Origin: Phaeovulum molybdatiresistens
GTDB lineage: Bacteria; Pseudomonadota; Alphaproteobacteria; Rhodobacterales; Rhodobacteraceae
Reading direction: 5' to 3'
DNA: 64,000 bases
Assembly: GCF_023544865.1 (NCBI RefSeq)
Contig: NZ_JAMJFX010000005.1
Coordinates: 62,001 to 126,000, forward strand
Positions 18,592-27,459 of this stretch are shown in pieces. The notes beneath the pieces are model-generated. The model did not search any database, had not been told where the DNA came from, and saw only the letters and a list, made by a program, of their open reading frames with translations. The translations under genes were made by a program, and so were the position numbers. Numbering within the stretch: the first letter of the stretch is position 1; each line of letters begins with the position of its first letter.

Positions 18592-18956
18592 ACAACAACG
18601 AACCCAGGCTCCCCGGATTGACCGACGACGAGATGGACCAGCTGATGGACCCGCTGCTTTCGGTGCAGGACCGTATGACGACATGGCAGGCCAAGCCGCT
18701 CAGTGTACAGGCCCGCAAAGTGCTCCAGAGACGCAACTCTGAGGCCCTGCGCCACCATTACATAACCGGGCAAACCTGCGTTGCGATCACGCTACTACTC
18801 TGGCTTCTCCCACAACTCCTGCCATCCTCAAGCCAAGTGATCGACATGCAGGCGCTCGGCTTGTCCCTTTACATGATGTCTGTGCCGACAATGGCGGTAG
18901 CGCTATTTCAAGCCTGGGCCATGACCCGCGCTTTTACCCGTATTGAAGAAATCTGA
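18588..18956 (+). CDS. small two-helix membrane protein
   Basis: A 122-residue protein. Residues 1-60 are soluble and charged, followed by two hydrophobic helices (CVAITLLLWLLPQLLP and LYMMSVPTMAVALFQAWAM) and a short tail. No family is recognised. The start at 18588 has GGAGG upstream and overlaps the XRE gene by ATGA, so the two are co-translated; the pair could be a regulator with a membrane partner. It ends 42 bp before the methyltransferase gene and may belong to the same transcript. Confidence 0.65.
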   Translation: MNNNEPRLPGLTDDEMDQLMDPLLSVQDRMTTWQAKPLSVQARKVLQRRNSEALRHHYITGQTCVAITLLLWLLPQLLPSSSQVIDMQALGLSLYMMSVPTMAVALFQAWAMTRAFTRIEEI

Positions 18957-18998
18957 ACGCGGGGTTCCACCCGTGCGAATTGAGAAAGACCCGAGCAG

Positions 18999-20576
18999 AT
19001 GCCCACCCTACGCTGGTTGACCCGAGACGACGATGTGCGCGCCGCTGAGAAGGTGCCTTACCGCCTGTTGGAGGAGGTCGAGGGGCTGGGCTATGGCGAC
19101 CGGGATGCGGGCAATATGCTGATCCAGGGCGATAACCTTGAGGCATTGAAGGCGCTGCTCCCCTATTACGCGGGTCAGGTGAAATGCATCTATATCGACC
19201 CACCCTATAACACCGGATCGGCGTTCGAGCATTACGACGACAATCTGGAGCATTCCCAATGGCTGGCGATGATGTGGCCCCGGCTGGAATTGCTGCGGGA
19301 GTTGCTGGCCGAGGATGGCTCGATCTGGATTTCTCTCGATGATGCCGAAGCGCATTACATGAAGGTTATTGGGGATGAAGTGTTTGGCCGAAAGAACTTT
19401 ATTCTTAACCTTGCATGGCAAAAACGTGATGGACCGCCCAATGATCGAAAGATCGGAATGGTTCACGAACACATTCTTGTTTGGGCAAAACACCGCGAGT
19501 TGAAGAGCAAACAAACACTCGCTGAGCTGTCGTTCAATCTGATGCCGCGAAGCGAAAAAGCTAACTCGCAATATGCAGTATTCAAGGAACCTGATGGACC
19601 TGATCCACGCGGTCCCTTCAGGAAAGTTGACTCGACTACGAATGCCAAAGGTGGACGCAATGTGGATAGCCTCATCTATCCATTGAAGAACCGATTCACG
19701 GGCGAAGAGGTCTACCCGCGCCAGGGACGCAACTGGGCGCACAACAAAGTCGAAATGGAACGTCTGAACGCGGAAAAACGCTTGTATTGGGGCGTGAACG
19801 GTACAGCAGGCACGCCTATGAAGAAGCTTTTTCTGAATGAAGCAAAGCAGGGCATGACAACCCCAAGCGTTTGGTCTGGTTTCGCACTGAACCAACATGC
19901 AAGCTCGGAGATGGAAAAAATATTTGGCGAGAAGGCCGCTTTTGAAACTCCAAAGCCCGAGGGGCTTCTTGAAAGAATTATTACCATCGCCACCAACCCC
20001 GACGACCTCGTGCTCGACAGCTTCCTCGGGTCCGGCACCACCGCTGCCGTCGCACAAAAGATGGGGCGGCGCTATATCGGGATCGAGATGGGCGACCATG
20101 CCGTCACCCATTGCGCGCCGCGTCTGCAAAAGGTGGTGGACGGCGAACAGGGCGGGATTTCCAAGGCGCAGAACTGGCAAGGCGGCGGTGGTTTCCGCTT
20201 TTACCGCCTTGGCCCGCCGGTCTTTACCGAGGACGGCCAGATCCAACCCGATATCCGCTTTCCCGTGCTGGCCGCTCATATCTGGTTCGCGGAAACCGGC
20301 AACCCGTGGACGGAACCCCAGCCTCTCACCCCCTTCCTTGGAGCGCAGGGGGGTAAAGGCTATGCGCTGCTCTACAATGGCATCCTTGGCGACAAATCGG
20401 TCTCGGGCGGCAACGTCCTGACCCGCAAGACACTGGCCGCGATCCGCGCCGCACAGGGCGATTTTACTGGCCCGCTGACCGTCTATGGCGAGCGCACGGC
20501 GCTGTCCGAGGCGACGCTCAAGGCCGAGCAGATCGAATTCAAACAAACCCCATATGATGTGAAGGCGCGCAAATGA
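18999..20576 (+). CDS. type III restriction-modification methyltransferase (Mod)
   Basis: A 525-residue beta-class N6-adenine methyltransferase. The catalytic motif IV is YIDPPYNTGSAF (D67-Y70) and precedes the SAM-binding motif I DSFLGSGTTAAVAQ (about residue 340), the order expected for type III Mod and other beta-class enzymes. The region between them (about residues 125-325) is the target-recognition domain, and its DNA is visibly AT-richer than the flanks, suggesting exchange. Mod sets sequence specificity and acts alone as a methylase or with Res as a restriction enzyme. The res gene starts inside its stop codon (ATGA). Confidence 0.93.
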   Translation: MPTLRWLTRDDDVRAAEKVPYRLLEEVEGLGYGDRDAGNMLIQGDNLEALKALLPYYAGQVKCIYIDPPYNTGSAFEHYDDNLEHSQWLAMMWPRLELLRELLAEDGSIWISLDDAEAHYMKVIGDEVFGRKNFILNLAWQKRDGPPNDRKIGMVHEHILVWAKHRELKSKQTLAELSFNLMPRSEKANSQYAVFKEPDGPDPRGPFRKVDSTTNAKGGRNVDSLIYPLKNRFTGEEVYPRQGRNWAHNKVEMERLNAEKRLYWGVNGTAGTPMKKLFLNEAKQGMTTPSVWSGFALNQHASSEMEKIFGEKAAFETPKPEGLLERIITIATNPDDLVLDSFLGSGTTAAVAQKMGRRYIGIEMGDHAVTHCAPRLQKVVDGEQGGISKAQNWQGGGGFRFYRLGPPVFTEDGQIQPDIRFPVLAAHIWFAETGNPWTEPQPLTPFLGAQGGKGYALLYNGILGDKSVSGGNVLTRKTLAAIRAAQGDFTGPLTVYGERTALSEATLKAEQIEFKQTPYDVKARK

Positions 20577-23245
20577 AGCTGAAGGATTATCAAAAAGCCT
20601 CGCTCGCCACGCTGCGGAAATTCTTTGAAGAGGCGCGGATTGTCGGCCCAAAACCGGCCTATGAGGCGATCACGGCGGAACCGGAACTGGCCAAGCGGCT
20701 GCGCGGCTATGCGGCAGGCTACAAGCCGATCAAGGCGCTGCCCGAGGTGCCTTACGTCTGCCTGCGCCTGCCCACCGGCGGCGGCAAGACCATTCTGGCC
20801 GCGCATTCGATCACCGTGGCCAAGGATGCCTGGGTGGAAAAGGATTTCCCGCTGGTGCTGTGGTTGGTGCCGACGAACACCATCCGCATCCAGACCGCCG
20901 AGGCGCTGAAAAACCCGCGCCACCCCTACAGGCAGGTGCTGGACGAGGCGTTCGAGGGCCGTGTTCGCGTGTTCGATATTGGTGATTTCACGCAGATCAC
21001 GCCGCATGATCTGCGCTCGAACCTCTGTGTCGTGGTCGGCACGATCCAGACACTGCGAGTCAGCAACACCGACGGGCGCAAGGTTTATGCCCATCACGAG
21101 ATGCTGGAGGGGCATTTTTCGACTGTCTCACCCAGCACGCCGGGGCTGGAGCGCAATGACGATGGCCCAATGAAGGGCGATATCCGGTTCAGTTTTGCCA
21201 ACCTGATGCATCTGCACCGCCCGCTTGTGATCATGGACGAGGCCCACAAGGCGGGCACGAGCCTGAGCCAGGATGTCTATGAGCGGATCAACCCGAGCGC
21301 CCTGATCGAATTCACCGCCACGCCCAAGGGATTCAACAACATCCTTCATTCCGTGACAGCGCAAGAGCTGAAGGATGAAGAGATGATCAAGATGCCCGTG
21401 GTGCTGGACGAGGCTGAAACGTGGCAGGGCGCGGTGAACTCCGCCATTCTGAAGCGGGCCGAGTTGCAGGAACATGCGGATCGGGACCGGGAGGGGTATA
21501 TACGCCCCATCGTGCTGTTTCAGGCGCAGAAGAAGGGCGAAGATGTTACCGTAGATGTGCTGCGCAACCATCTGATCGAGAATGAGAATATTGACCCGGC
21601 CAAGATTGCTGTGGCCACTGGCGCGCAACGTGATCTGGACGGGATCGACCTGTTCAAGCCCGACTGCCTGATTGAATATGTCATTACCATCGAGGCGCTG
21701 AAGGAAGGCTGGGATTGTTCCTTCGCCTATGTGTTCTGCTCGCTGGCCAATATCCGCAGCAGCACGGACGCCGAGCAGCTTCTGGGCCGCGTGCTGCGGA
21801 TGCCCTATGCGAAAAAGCGCAAGGAAGCGGCGCTGAACAAGTCCTACGCTAAGCTGGTGTCGAAGCATTTTTCTGAGGCTGCCGTCAGTCTGCGTGACAA
21901 GCTGGTCGATATGGGGTTCGAGGAAAGCGAGGCCGAGGCCAATATCGAGGCCGAACAGCCGGGACTGGATGACGGGCTGTTTGGGCGGCAATCACGCCCA
22001 CGCCCGACGATGACGGTCGAGCTGGACGCCTCAGAGGATGAGCGCCGCGACATCAACATCGTCGCACCGGGCAAAATCAAAGTGTCGGCAGGTGATGACG
22101 GCAAGACCCGGATCGAATTCACCGGCGTGCCCAAGCCCAAAGATGAAGAGCGCCTGTTCCAGATGGCCCCCGAGCGCTTGCATGGCGTGCTGCGCGAGAA
22201 GCTGGACGAGTTCAAAGCCAAGCACGCCGACGATCTGGCCCCCGCCCATCTGGGCGAGGAATTCACCGTGCCGCGCCTGATGGCGCATGTGCAGGGCGAG
22301 CTGGTCTTTGGCGATACCGATATCCTGATGGAATATCACGACTGGTCGCTGGCCGATCACCCGGCGCGGCTGACCAAGGCCGAGTTCGATATTGTCGAGA
22401 CGACCAACACCTTCGAAATTGATCTGGACGGCAACCGCCTTTCGATCTCGGCGGCGGACAGTTCGGAACAGCTTTCGCTGGATATCGACGTGGACGACTG
22501 GACGCCGAATTCGCTGGTGCGTTGGCTGGATGGTAAGGTGCGCGATCAATGGATCGGCCAGGCGGAGCTTCTGGCCTGGCTGAACGATGTTGTCACCCAC
22601 CTGACCCGCGACCGCGATATCCCCCTGTCGCAGCTGATGCGCTGCAAGTTCATCCTGGCGCGCAAGTTGAACGAGAAGATCAGGGGGTTCCGCCAGATGG
22701 AGCGCGACAAGGTTTACCAGATGAACCTGTTCGGCCCCGAGGCGCGTGTCGAGGTGTCCTTCGATGACGGCATCCGGTTCTTCGACGAGATGTATTTCGA
22801 CGTGCCCAAGTATCGTGGCATGTACAAGTTCAAGCACCACTTCATGGGGCCGGACGAGGTGCCGACATTCGACAGCAAGGATGGCGGCGAAGAGGTCAAA
22901 TGCGCCCTGGCGCTGGATGCTCTGCCGGGCCTGAAATATTGGACCCGCAACGTCAGCAGGCACCCGAATTCATTCTCCCTGCCGACCTCGACCGACAAGT
23001 TCTACCCGGATTTCGTGGCCGTCATGGAGGATGGCCGTCTCTTGGTCGTCGAATACAAGGGCAAGCAGTTGTCTCCGGAAGAAAGCCGGGACAGCCGCGA
23101 AAAGGAACTGATCGGCCAGCAATGGGCCAAGGCGGCCGGAGGAAAGGCCGTCTTCGTCATGGCGACGATGGAACGTGGCGATCCGAAGGAGGTGCGGGCA
23201 GCAATTTTGGATACTCTGAAGAAGGGAGAGGGAGACAAGGTATGA
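20573..23245 (+). CDS. type III restriction enzyme, helicase-nuclease subunit (Res)
   Basis: An 890-residue superfamily 2 translocase with a C-terminal nuclease. Helicase motifs: LPTGGGKTILAAHS (Walker A, about residue 67), MDEAHKAG (motif II, about 221), FTATPKG (motif III) and QLLGRVLRMPYAKK (motif VI). The C-terminus has PDFVAVMEDGRLLVVEYKGK, a PD-(D/E)xK nuclease core near residues 812-828. With Mod it cleaves unmethylated DNA at pairs of inversely oriented sites. It overlaps mod upstream and the SIR2 gene downstream by 4 bases each, which implies tight co-translation. Confidence 0.93.
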   Translation: MKLKDYQKASLATLRKFFEEARIVGPKPAYEAITAEPELAKRLRGYAAGYKPIKALPEVPYVCLRLPTGGGKTILAAHSITVAKDAWVEKDFPLVLWLVPTNTIRIQTAEALKNPRHPYRQVLDEAFEGRVRVFDIGDFTQITPHDLRSNLCVVVGTIQTLRVSNTDGRKVYAHHEMLEGHFSTVSPSTPGLERNDDGPMKGDIRFSFANLMHLHRPLVIMDEAHKAGTSLSQDVYERINPSALIEFTATPKGFNNILHSVTAQELKDEEMIKMPVVLDEAETWQGAVNSAILKRAELQEHADRDREGYIRPIVLFQAQKKGEDVTVDVLRNHLIENENIDPAKIAVATGAQRDLDGIDLFKPDCLIEYVITIEALKEGWDCSFAYVFCSLANIRSSTDAEQLLGRVLRMPYAKKRKEAALNKSYAKLVSKHFSEAAVSLRDKLVDMGFEESEAEANIEAEQPGLDDGLFGRQSRPRPTMTVELDASEDERRDINIVAPGKIKVSAGDDGKTRIEFTGVPKPKDEERLFQMAPERLHGVLREKLDEFKAKHADDLAPAHLGEEFTVPRLMAHVQGELVFGDTDILMEYHDWSLADHPARLTKAEFDIVETTNTFEIDLDGNRLSISAADSSEQLSLDIDVDDWTPNSLVRWLDGKVRDQWIGQAELLAWLNDVVTHLTRDRDIPLSQLMRCKFILARKLNEKIRGFRQMERDKVYQMNLFGPEARVEVSFDDGIRFFDEMYFDVPKYRGMYKFKHHFMGPDEVPTFDSKDGGEEVKCALALDALPGLKYWTRNVSRHPNSFSLPTSTDKFYPDFVAVMEDGRLLVVEYKGKQLSPEESRDSREKELIGQQWAKAAGGKAVFVMATMERGDPKEVRAAILDTLKKGEGDKV

Positions 23246-24549
23246 GCTACTGGGTTGATCAACCGTCTTCCACAAACAATCTGCGTCTATTTCAATCTGA
23301 TGGTACATGGTTGGCTTGGAACGAGATTGACGAGGATGGCAAGACTCGCAGAGGGGCCCGAGAACAGGTTGAAGAGCGGCTGCTTTCGGCACTGAACGCA
23401 ACAAACCTTGTGGCCCTACTTGGCTCGGGTGCGTCCTTTGCTGCGAAGAATGCGGGCGGAAAGCAGGCTCCTGGCATGGCTGATCTCTGGGATGATGCCC
23501 GACAGAAGGTTGGGAAGGCGGATTTCGACAAGGTTGTAGCCGAGGTCTGGGGCACGACCGACAAGAAGGACATCGAGGCGCTTCTCAGTTTGTGTAAGAT
23601 GACGGTCGAGCTGCAAGCTGCCCGCGGTGCAGCCGCTGGCAAGAATCCCACCGAAGAAAACCAGCTTGACCTGCCTTCCTTCGTCCATAAAGCCGAACAG
23701 GCGATCTTGGATCGCGTTGATTTTGTCTCAGAGCAAACGGACCTCATCTCTCACAAGGAGTTCCTGCGCCGCCTCGCCCGCCGGAGCGCAGAAAAGGCAC
23801 GGGTGAAGCTCTTCACCACGAATTATGACCGCTGCATCGAGGAAGCAGCAGTCGCCCGCAACCTAGCCCTTATCGACGGCTTTTCCCACTCTGCGATCCA
23901 GCGATTCAATCGCGATCATTTTCAGCAGGACATCGTGCGGCGATCCGCGAGCAGCACACGCGCAGACTATGTTGATGGGGTTTTTCACCTCTATAAGCTT
24001 CATGGCTCGATGGACTGGCGGCGGCGAAAGTCCGATGGTGTGGTGATCCGCCGCCTTGACCACGACGAAAACCATGAGCCAGTGCTGATCTACCCGCGTT
24101 CATCAAAGTACCAAGAGGCGTTTGCGCCGCCCTACCTCGACATGTTCGCGGCTTGGCAGGCAGCACTGCGAGAACCCGACACAACATTGATTGTCAGCGG
24201 TTTCGGATTTGCTGACGATCACATCAGCGCTCCGATCTGGTCTGCACTTGAGTCGAACCTCTCGATCCGACTCGTGCTGTGCGATCCCTGCTTTGTCCCG
24301 GTCGACGCACTCGACGTGAGCCTGGTCGACACGCAGGAGCACGCAATCTCTCAGACTAACGACAACTTGCGCACATACCAGAATCGCATCCTGAGCCTGG
24401 TAAGGGAGGGCGATAGTCGGATCACGGTCCTGAACGGTCGATTCAGCGATTTGGCCCTCGCGTTACCTGAGATCGTTGGGGAAACCGACCGGCAACGGCT
24501 GGAGGCTCGACTTGAGCGCATCCGAGGTCAAGACCATGACAACCGATGA
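23242..24549 (+). CDS. SIR2-domain NADase-like defence protein
   Basis: A 435-residue SIR2-like protein. Visible motifs: the nucleotide-binding loop LVALLGSGASF (about residue 60), FTTNYDRCIEE (about 192), the catalytic-His region KLHGSMDWRR (about 253), and SGFGFADDHI (about 319). SIR2 proteins paired with HerA-type ATPases form phage-defence complexes (SIR2-HerA, also called Nezha) that deplete NAD+ on infection. The HerA partner begins inside this gene. It starts in the stop of res (ATGA), so here the pair is fused translationally to a type III R-M operon. The frame extends upstream inside res, but that part is a shadow. Confidence 0.88.
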   Translation: MSYWVDQPSSTNNLRLFQSDGTWLAWNEIDEDGKTRRGAREQVEERLLSALNATNLVALLGSGASFAAKNAGGKQAPGMADLWDDARQKVGKADFDKVVAEVWGTTDKKDIEALLSLCKMTVELQAARGAAAGKNPTEENQLDLPSFVHKAEQAILDRVDFVSEQTDLISHKEFLRRLARRSAEKARVKLFTTNYDRCIEEAAVARNLALIDGFSHSAIQRFNRDHFQQDIVRRSASSTRADYVDGVFHLYKLHGSMDWRRRKSDGVVIRRLDHDENHEPVLIYPRSSKYQEAFAPPYLDMFAAWQAALREPDTTLIVSGFGFADDHISAPIWSALESNLSIRLVLCDPCFVPVDALDVSLVDTQEHAISQTNDNLRTYQNRILSLVREGDSRITVLNGRFSDLALALPEIVGETDRQRLEARLERIRGQDHDNR

Positions 24550-26317
24550 CCGTTCGGCGCTGATCGACGGGGTGAAGCGCCTTGGGACCGTGACTAAGGT
24601 TAGCGCGTCCGGGATCGAATTGAACCTGCCTCACGCACTTGCGGCAGCGGGTCGGCGCGGCGTATCCCGTGGAACTGTAGGTGACTTTGTATTCATCGAC
24701 TGCGATCAGGCAGTCATCCTCGGACGCATCGTCGAGGTCCATATCCCCGACCGAAACCGTCCCGCCCTTGAAAGACACATCGAACATGAGCCGAGCGTTG
24801 AGCCGGTTGGGAGGGTCCAACTTCTCGCCACGATCCGCAAGACGACGCAGACTGTCGTTAGAGGCGTGTTGGTGTCACCGAGAGTCGGCGACGGTGTTTT
24901 CGAGGCCAATGGCACAGCACTATCAAGCTCGATCCAAGCCGCACTATTTGGTGGCGTCGATGTGCAAGATGGCGCACACCCGATCGCCGTGTCACTCGGT
25001 CGAATCTCTGGCATCGACGACGCCGAAATCGCGTTGCCGCCGGAAAAGCTGTTCGGTCGCCACTGCGGCATCTTCGGTGCAACCGGCGGCGGGAAGAGCT
25101 GGACGCTGGCAAAGCTCGTTTCCGAAGTCGCTCGTCTGGGTGGCAAGGCCATCGTCTTTGATCCGACTGGCGAATTTTCGGGAAAGCTACCTGGCGCGGT
25201 AGAATACGTCTTCACTCGGGCCGAAGATGGCCAGACGCTGGTCAGGTTTCCCTCTGAAAGGATGACCGAGTTATCGCTCTTTGCGCTCCTACGCCCAACC
25301 GGTCAAAGCCAAGGACCGACTATGCGCGAGGCGATTAGGAGCTTGAGACTGGTTCGCGCCCTGCGAAACGACACCGCAATTGTGCCGGAGCAAACAGGAC
25401 AGAGACAACGATTCTTCAAAGAAGTATTCGGAACAGTGCTGGTAGAGGAGGACTTCACGGTCCAAAAGACCGGTCAGTCAATATCGGAGTACAACAGAGC
25501 CACAGCCCACTACTCAACCGCAATGGCATCAGAGTTGTGCGACTTCGACGTGGCTCTTCTCACAGACCAGATCGTAAACGAGTGCATTTGGCCAAGTGAC
25601 AACCGAAATCCTGGGGTTTTTGGCGGTAAAGCCGACACTACGTTGAACTACTGCAATACGTTGATTGTGCGGATGCGGGGAATGCTGGCGTCCTCAGAGC
25701 TGCGGTGTCTGTTCGGAAGCGAGGGCGAAGACATTTGCACCCTCCTCGATGGCTTTCTGAACGACTCGCAGCAACGGGTATGCCTGATCTCGTTCAAGAA
25801 CGTCAGTTTCAACCACAACGCCCGCGAGCTGCTTCTAAATACAATCGGCGAGTATCTCCTCAGCCTCGCCCGAGCTGACCGCTTCCGGACTCAACCCGTC
25901 ATTTGCTTCCTTGATGAAGCTCATCAGTTTATGGGGCGTTCTGTCGGGGACGAATTCAACAGCGTTTCACTTGATGCATTCGGACTTATCGCTAAAGAAG
26001 GCCGAAAATATGGTTTAACCACCGTTTTGGCGACCCAACGCCCACGCGATGTACCGCAGGACGTTCTGAGTCAGCTCGGCACGCTGTTTGTCCATCGGCT
26101 AACAAATGAGCGCGACCGTGAAACCATCGAGCGTGCGTGCGGAGACCTCGATAGGTCAGCCGCAGCATTCATCCCGTCGTTAAGTCAAGGTGAAGCTATT
26201 ATTCTGGGACCCGACTTGCCGGCACCACTCCCCATAAAGATATCTGCACCGGAACGCTCCGCTCAACCATCTTCCCGAGGCCCCAACTATCAGGACGCAT
26301 GGAAGAATACTGACTAA
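24536..26317 (+). CDS. herA: HerA/DUF87 family ATPase of a SIR2-HerA defence pair
   Basis: A 593-residue hexameric-type translocase ATPase. An N-terminal HAS-barrel-like domain (residues about 1-140, beginning MTTDDRSALIDGVKRLGTV) precedes Walker A IFGATGGGKSWTLAKL (about 181), Walker B VICFLDEAHQFMG (about 460) and LATQRPRDVPQDVLSQLGT with an arginine-finger-like region. HerA normally drives end resection with NurA; no NurA is here and the partner is SIR2, the arrangement of SIR2-HerA defence. Start 24536 lies 14 bp inside the SIR2 gene, with GAGGT upstream. Its stop overlaps the stop of a convergent XRE gene. Confidence 0.88.
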   Translation: MTTDDRSALIDGVKRLGTVTKVSASGIELNLPHALAAAGRRGVSRGTVGDFVFIDCDQAVILGRIVEVHIPDRNRPALERHIEHEPSVEPVGRVQLLATIRKTTQTVVRGVLVSPRVGDGVFEANGTALSSSIQAALFGGVDVQDGAHPIAVSLGRISGIDDAEIALPPEKLFGRHCGIFGATGGGKSWTLAKLVSEVARLGGKAIVFDPTGEFSGKLPGAVEYVFTRAEDGQTLVRFPSERMTELSLFALLRPTGQSQGPTMREAIRSLRLVRALRNDTAIVPEQTGQRQRFFKEVFGTVLVEEDFTVQKTGQSISEYNRATAHYSTAMASELCDFDVALLTDQIVNECIWPSDNRNPGVFGGKADTTLNYCNTLIVRMRGMLASSELRCLFGSEGEDICTLLDGFLNDSQQRVCLISFKNVSFNHNARELLLNTIGEYLLSLARADRFRTQPVICFLDEAHQFMGRSVGDEFNSVSLDAFGLIAKEGRKYGLTTVLATQRPRDVPQDVLSQLGTLFVHRLTNERDRETIERACGDLDRSAAAFIPSLSQGEAIILGPDLPAPLPIKISAPERSAQPSSRGPNYQDAWKNTD

Positions 26318-26538
26318 GCTTTCAGCAACGTCCAGGCCTCAACGCCGAACCCTTCGGCCACCCGATAGAGGTTGTCGATCGAGATATTCTGTTCCGAGCG
26401 TTCGACCGCGCTGAGATAGGTGCGGTTCAAACCGGACTCATTCGCCAGATACTCCTGCGACCAGCCACGCTCGGCGCGCAGCTTGCGCATGTTGCGCGCA
26501 ACGATGTCTCGCAGGGGGCTCTTGGGCGTCGTCTTCAT
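26314..26538 (-). CDS. XRE regulator resembling restriction-modification controller proteins
   Basis: A 74-residue single-domain helix-turn-helix protein: IVARNMRKLRAERGWSQEYL, then ESGLNRTYLSAVERSEQNIS and IDNLYRVAEGFGVEAW. The size and the 'RTYLSxxERxxxNIS' segment resemble C proteins that time restriction gene expression. ATG 26538 is chosen; TTG 26544 is also open. No Shine-Dalgarno precedes it, and a perfect palindrome starts at the very next base, so a leaderless transcript is possible. It is convergent with herA (stop codons overlap) and divergent from the zinc-ribbon operon. Confidence 0.85.
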   Translation of the reverse strand: MKTTPKSPLRDIVARNMRKLRAERGWSQEYLANESGLNRTYLSAVERSEQNISIDNLYRVAEGFGVEAWTLLKA

Positions 26539-26555
26539 GCACAATGCTATTGTGC
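26539..26555. promoter_or_regulatory. perfect palindrome, candidate operator of the XRE gene
   Basis: GCACAAT-GCT-ATTGTGC, a 7-bp perfect inverted repeat touching the start codon of the XRE gene on the left. On the right, a TTGACG at 26557 (with a weak TAACAT 19 bp further on) could be the promoter of the operon at 26613. One bound dimer could therefore control both directions. Confidence 0.6.
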
Positions 26556-26612
26556 TTTGACGCTTTTAACTCTACCTGTTTTAACATACATTCGACGAGT
26601 TGGAGAGTACCC

Positions 26613-26903
26613 ATGACCCAATGCCCCCACTGCATGACCGAAATCCACGAAGAGGCGCGCGTCTGCCCGTCCTGCGGCGCGAAGAAGGGCGCTTTGGGCG
26701 CGGACTTTACTGGGCGCGAACTGAAGGCGCGGGCGGGCATTGTGGCAGCAATTGGCCTGCTGCCGCTCCTCGTCGGGCTTGGTTTTCTTGTCACAGGCGA
26801 CGTCATTGGCTTCATGTTTTTGGCTGGCCTTGCCACCATCCCCTTCGCCATCGCCGCGGGGATTTTTGTCGCATCGGAGGGGCGCGAAAAATGGTATCGC
26901 TGA
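26613..26903 (+). CDS. zinc-ribbon membrane protein (first of operon)
   Basis: A 96-residue protein: an N-terminal zinc ribbon with two CxxC knuckles (CPHCMTEIHEEARVCPSCG, residues 4-22), a basic linker, then two hydrophobic helices (about 42-63 and 68-86). Such ribbon-plus-membrane proteins are often small sensors or assembly factors, but no function is known here. GGAGAG precedes the start by 7 bases. It opens a six-gene run with overlaps or gaps of at most 10 bp; a second protein of the same design is at 28288. Confidence 0.75.
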   Translation: MTQCPHCMTEIHEEARVCPSCGAKKGALGADFTGRELKARAGIVAAIGLLPLLVGLGFLVTGDVIGFMFLAGLATIPFAIAAGIFVASEGREKWYR

Positions 26904-27304
26904 GCCTTCACGATCCGGACGGCGTTCAGCGCCGTTTGCAGGCCTTTCTCGTCCAGTTCACCGCGCCGCAATGGGTCACTCAGACCCGGACCGACGCGAC
27001 CATTGAGGATCAGGAACGCGCCGCCGAGGTTCTGGACATCGTTCTGGATATCCTGCTCGATGCGCAGCTCGGGCTGGTGGCCGATCTGGTTCCTGCCGAT
27101 GACGAGCAATTCTGGCACAGCCCGCGCCGTCTGCACGCGCCGGAAACGGGTGCGCAGTTCGACATCCGTGTGGGAACGCGCGGCGGCTATGATCTTCGCG
27201 TCACGTCAGGCAACACCGTGTTCACCGACCACGCGATGAGCTTTGAGGCCCTGACCATGGCACTGCGCAGTTTCGCTGCCCTGCGCCGCGAGGCCGCTGC
27301 ATGA
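26891..27304 (+). CDS. hypothetical protein, operon gene 2
   Basis: A 137-residue soluble acidic protein beginning MVSLSLHDPDGVQRRLQAF. It has a helical first half rich in Leu and Asp (EVLDIVLDILLDAQLGLVAD) and a C-terminal segment with beta character (FDIRVGTRGGYDLRVTSGNT). I recognise no family. It starts 13 bases inside the zinc-ribbon gene and overlaps the next gene by ATGA, so it is translationally coupled on both sides. Confidence 0.68.
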   Translation: MVSLSLHDPDGVQRRLQAFLVQFTAPQWVTQTRTDATIEDQERAAEVLDIVLDILLDAQLGLVADLVPADDEQFWHSPRRLHAPETGAQFDIRVGTRGGYDLRVTSGNTVFTDHAMSFEALTMALRSFAALRREAAA

Positions 27305-27459
27305 GCGAGCAGAAGCATACTTCGTTCTATATCAGCGCCGAGGGTCACAAGGCTCTGCGACTGGAGGCGATCAAACGCGGCCTGTCGATGAGCCAGCTCA
27401 TCGCCCGTGCACTGGCCGATGCGGGCGTCGATATTCCAGCAGAGGATTTGAAGAAATGA
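27301..27459 (+). CDS. 52-residue ribbon-helix-helix-like protein, operon gene 3
   Basis: A short gene reading MSEQKHTSFYISAEGHKALR, then LEAIKRGLSMSQLIARALAD and AGVDIPAEDLKK. The pattern of a short strand (TSFYIS) followed by two helices is that of an Arc/CopG ribbon-helix-helix DNA-binding fold; these usually autoregulate their operon. It overlaps both neighbours by 4 bases (ATGA at each end), strong evidence that this short frame is a real gene. Confidence 0.72.
   Translation: MSEQKHTSFYISAEGHKALRLEAIKRGLSMSQLIARALADAGVDIPAEDLKK

Noticed and set aside
22900..23241. Upstream extension of the SIR2 frame inside res
   Set aside because: The region encodes the Res nuclease domain in another frame; ATG 23242 overlaps the res stop in the usual ATGA manner.
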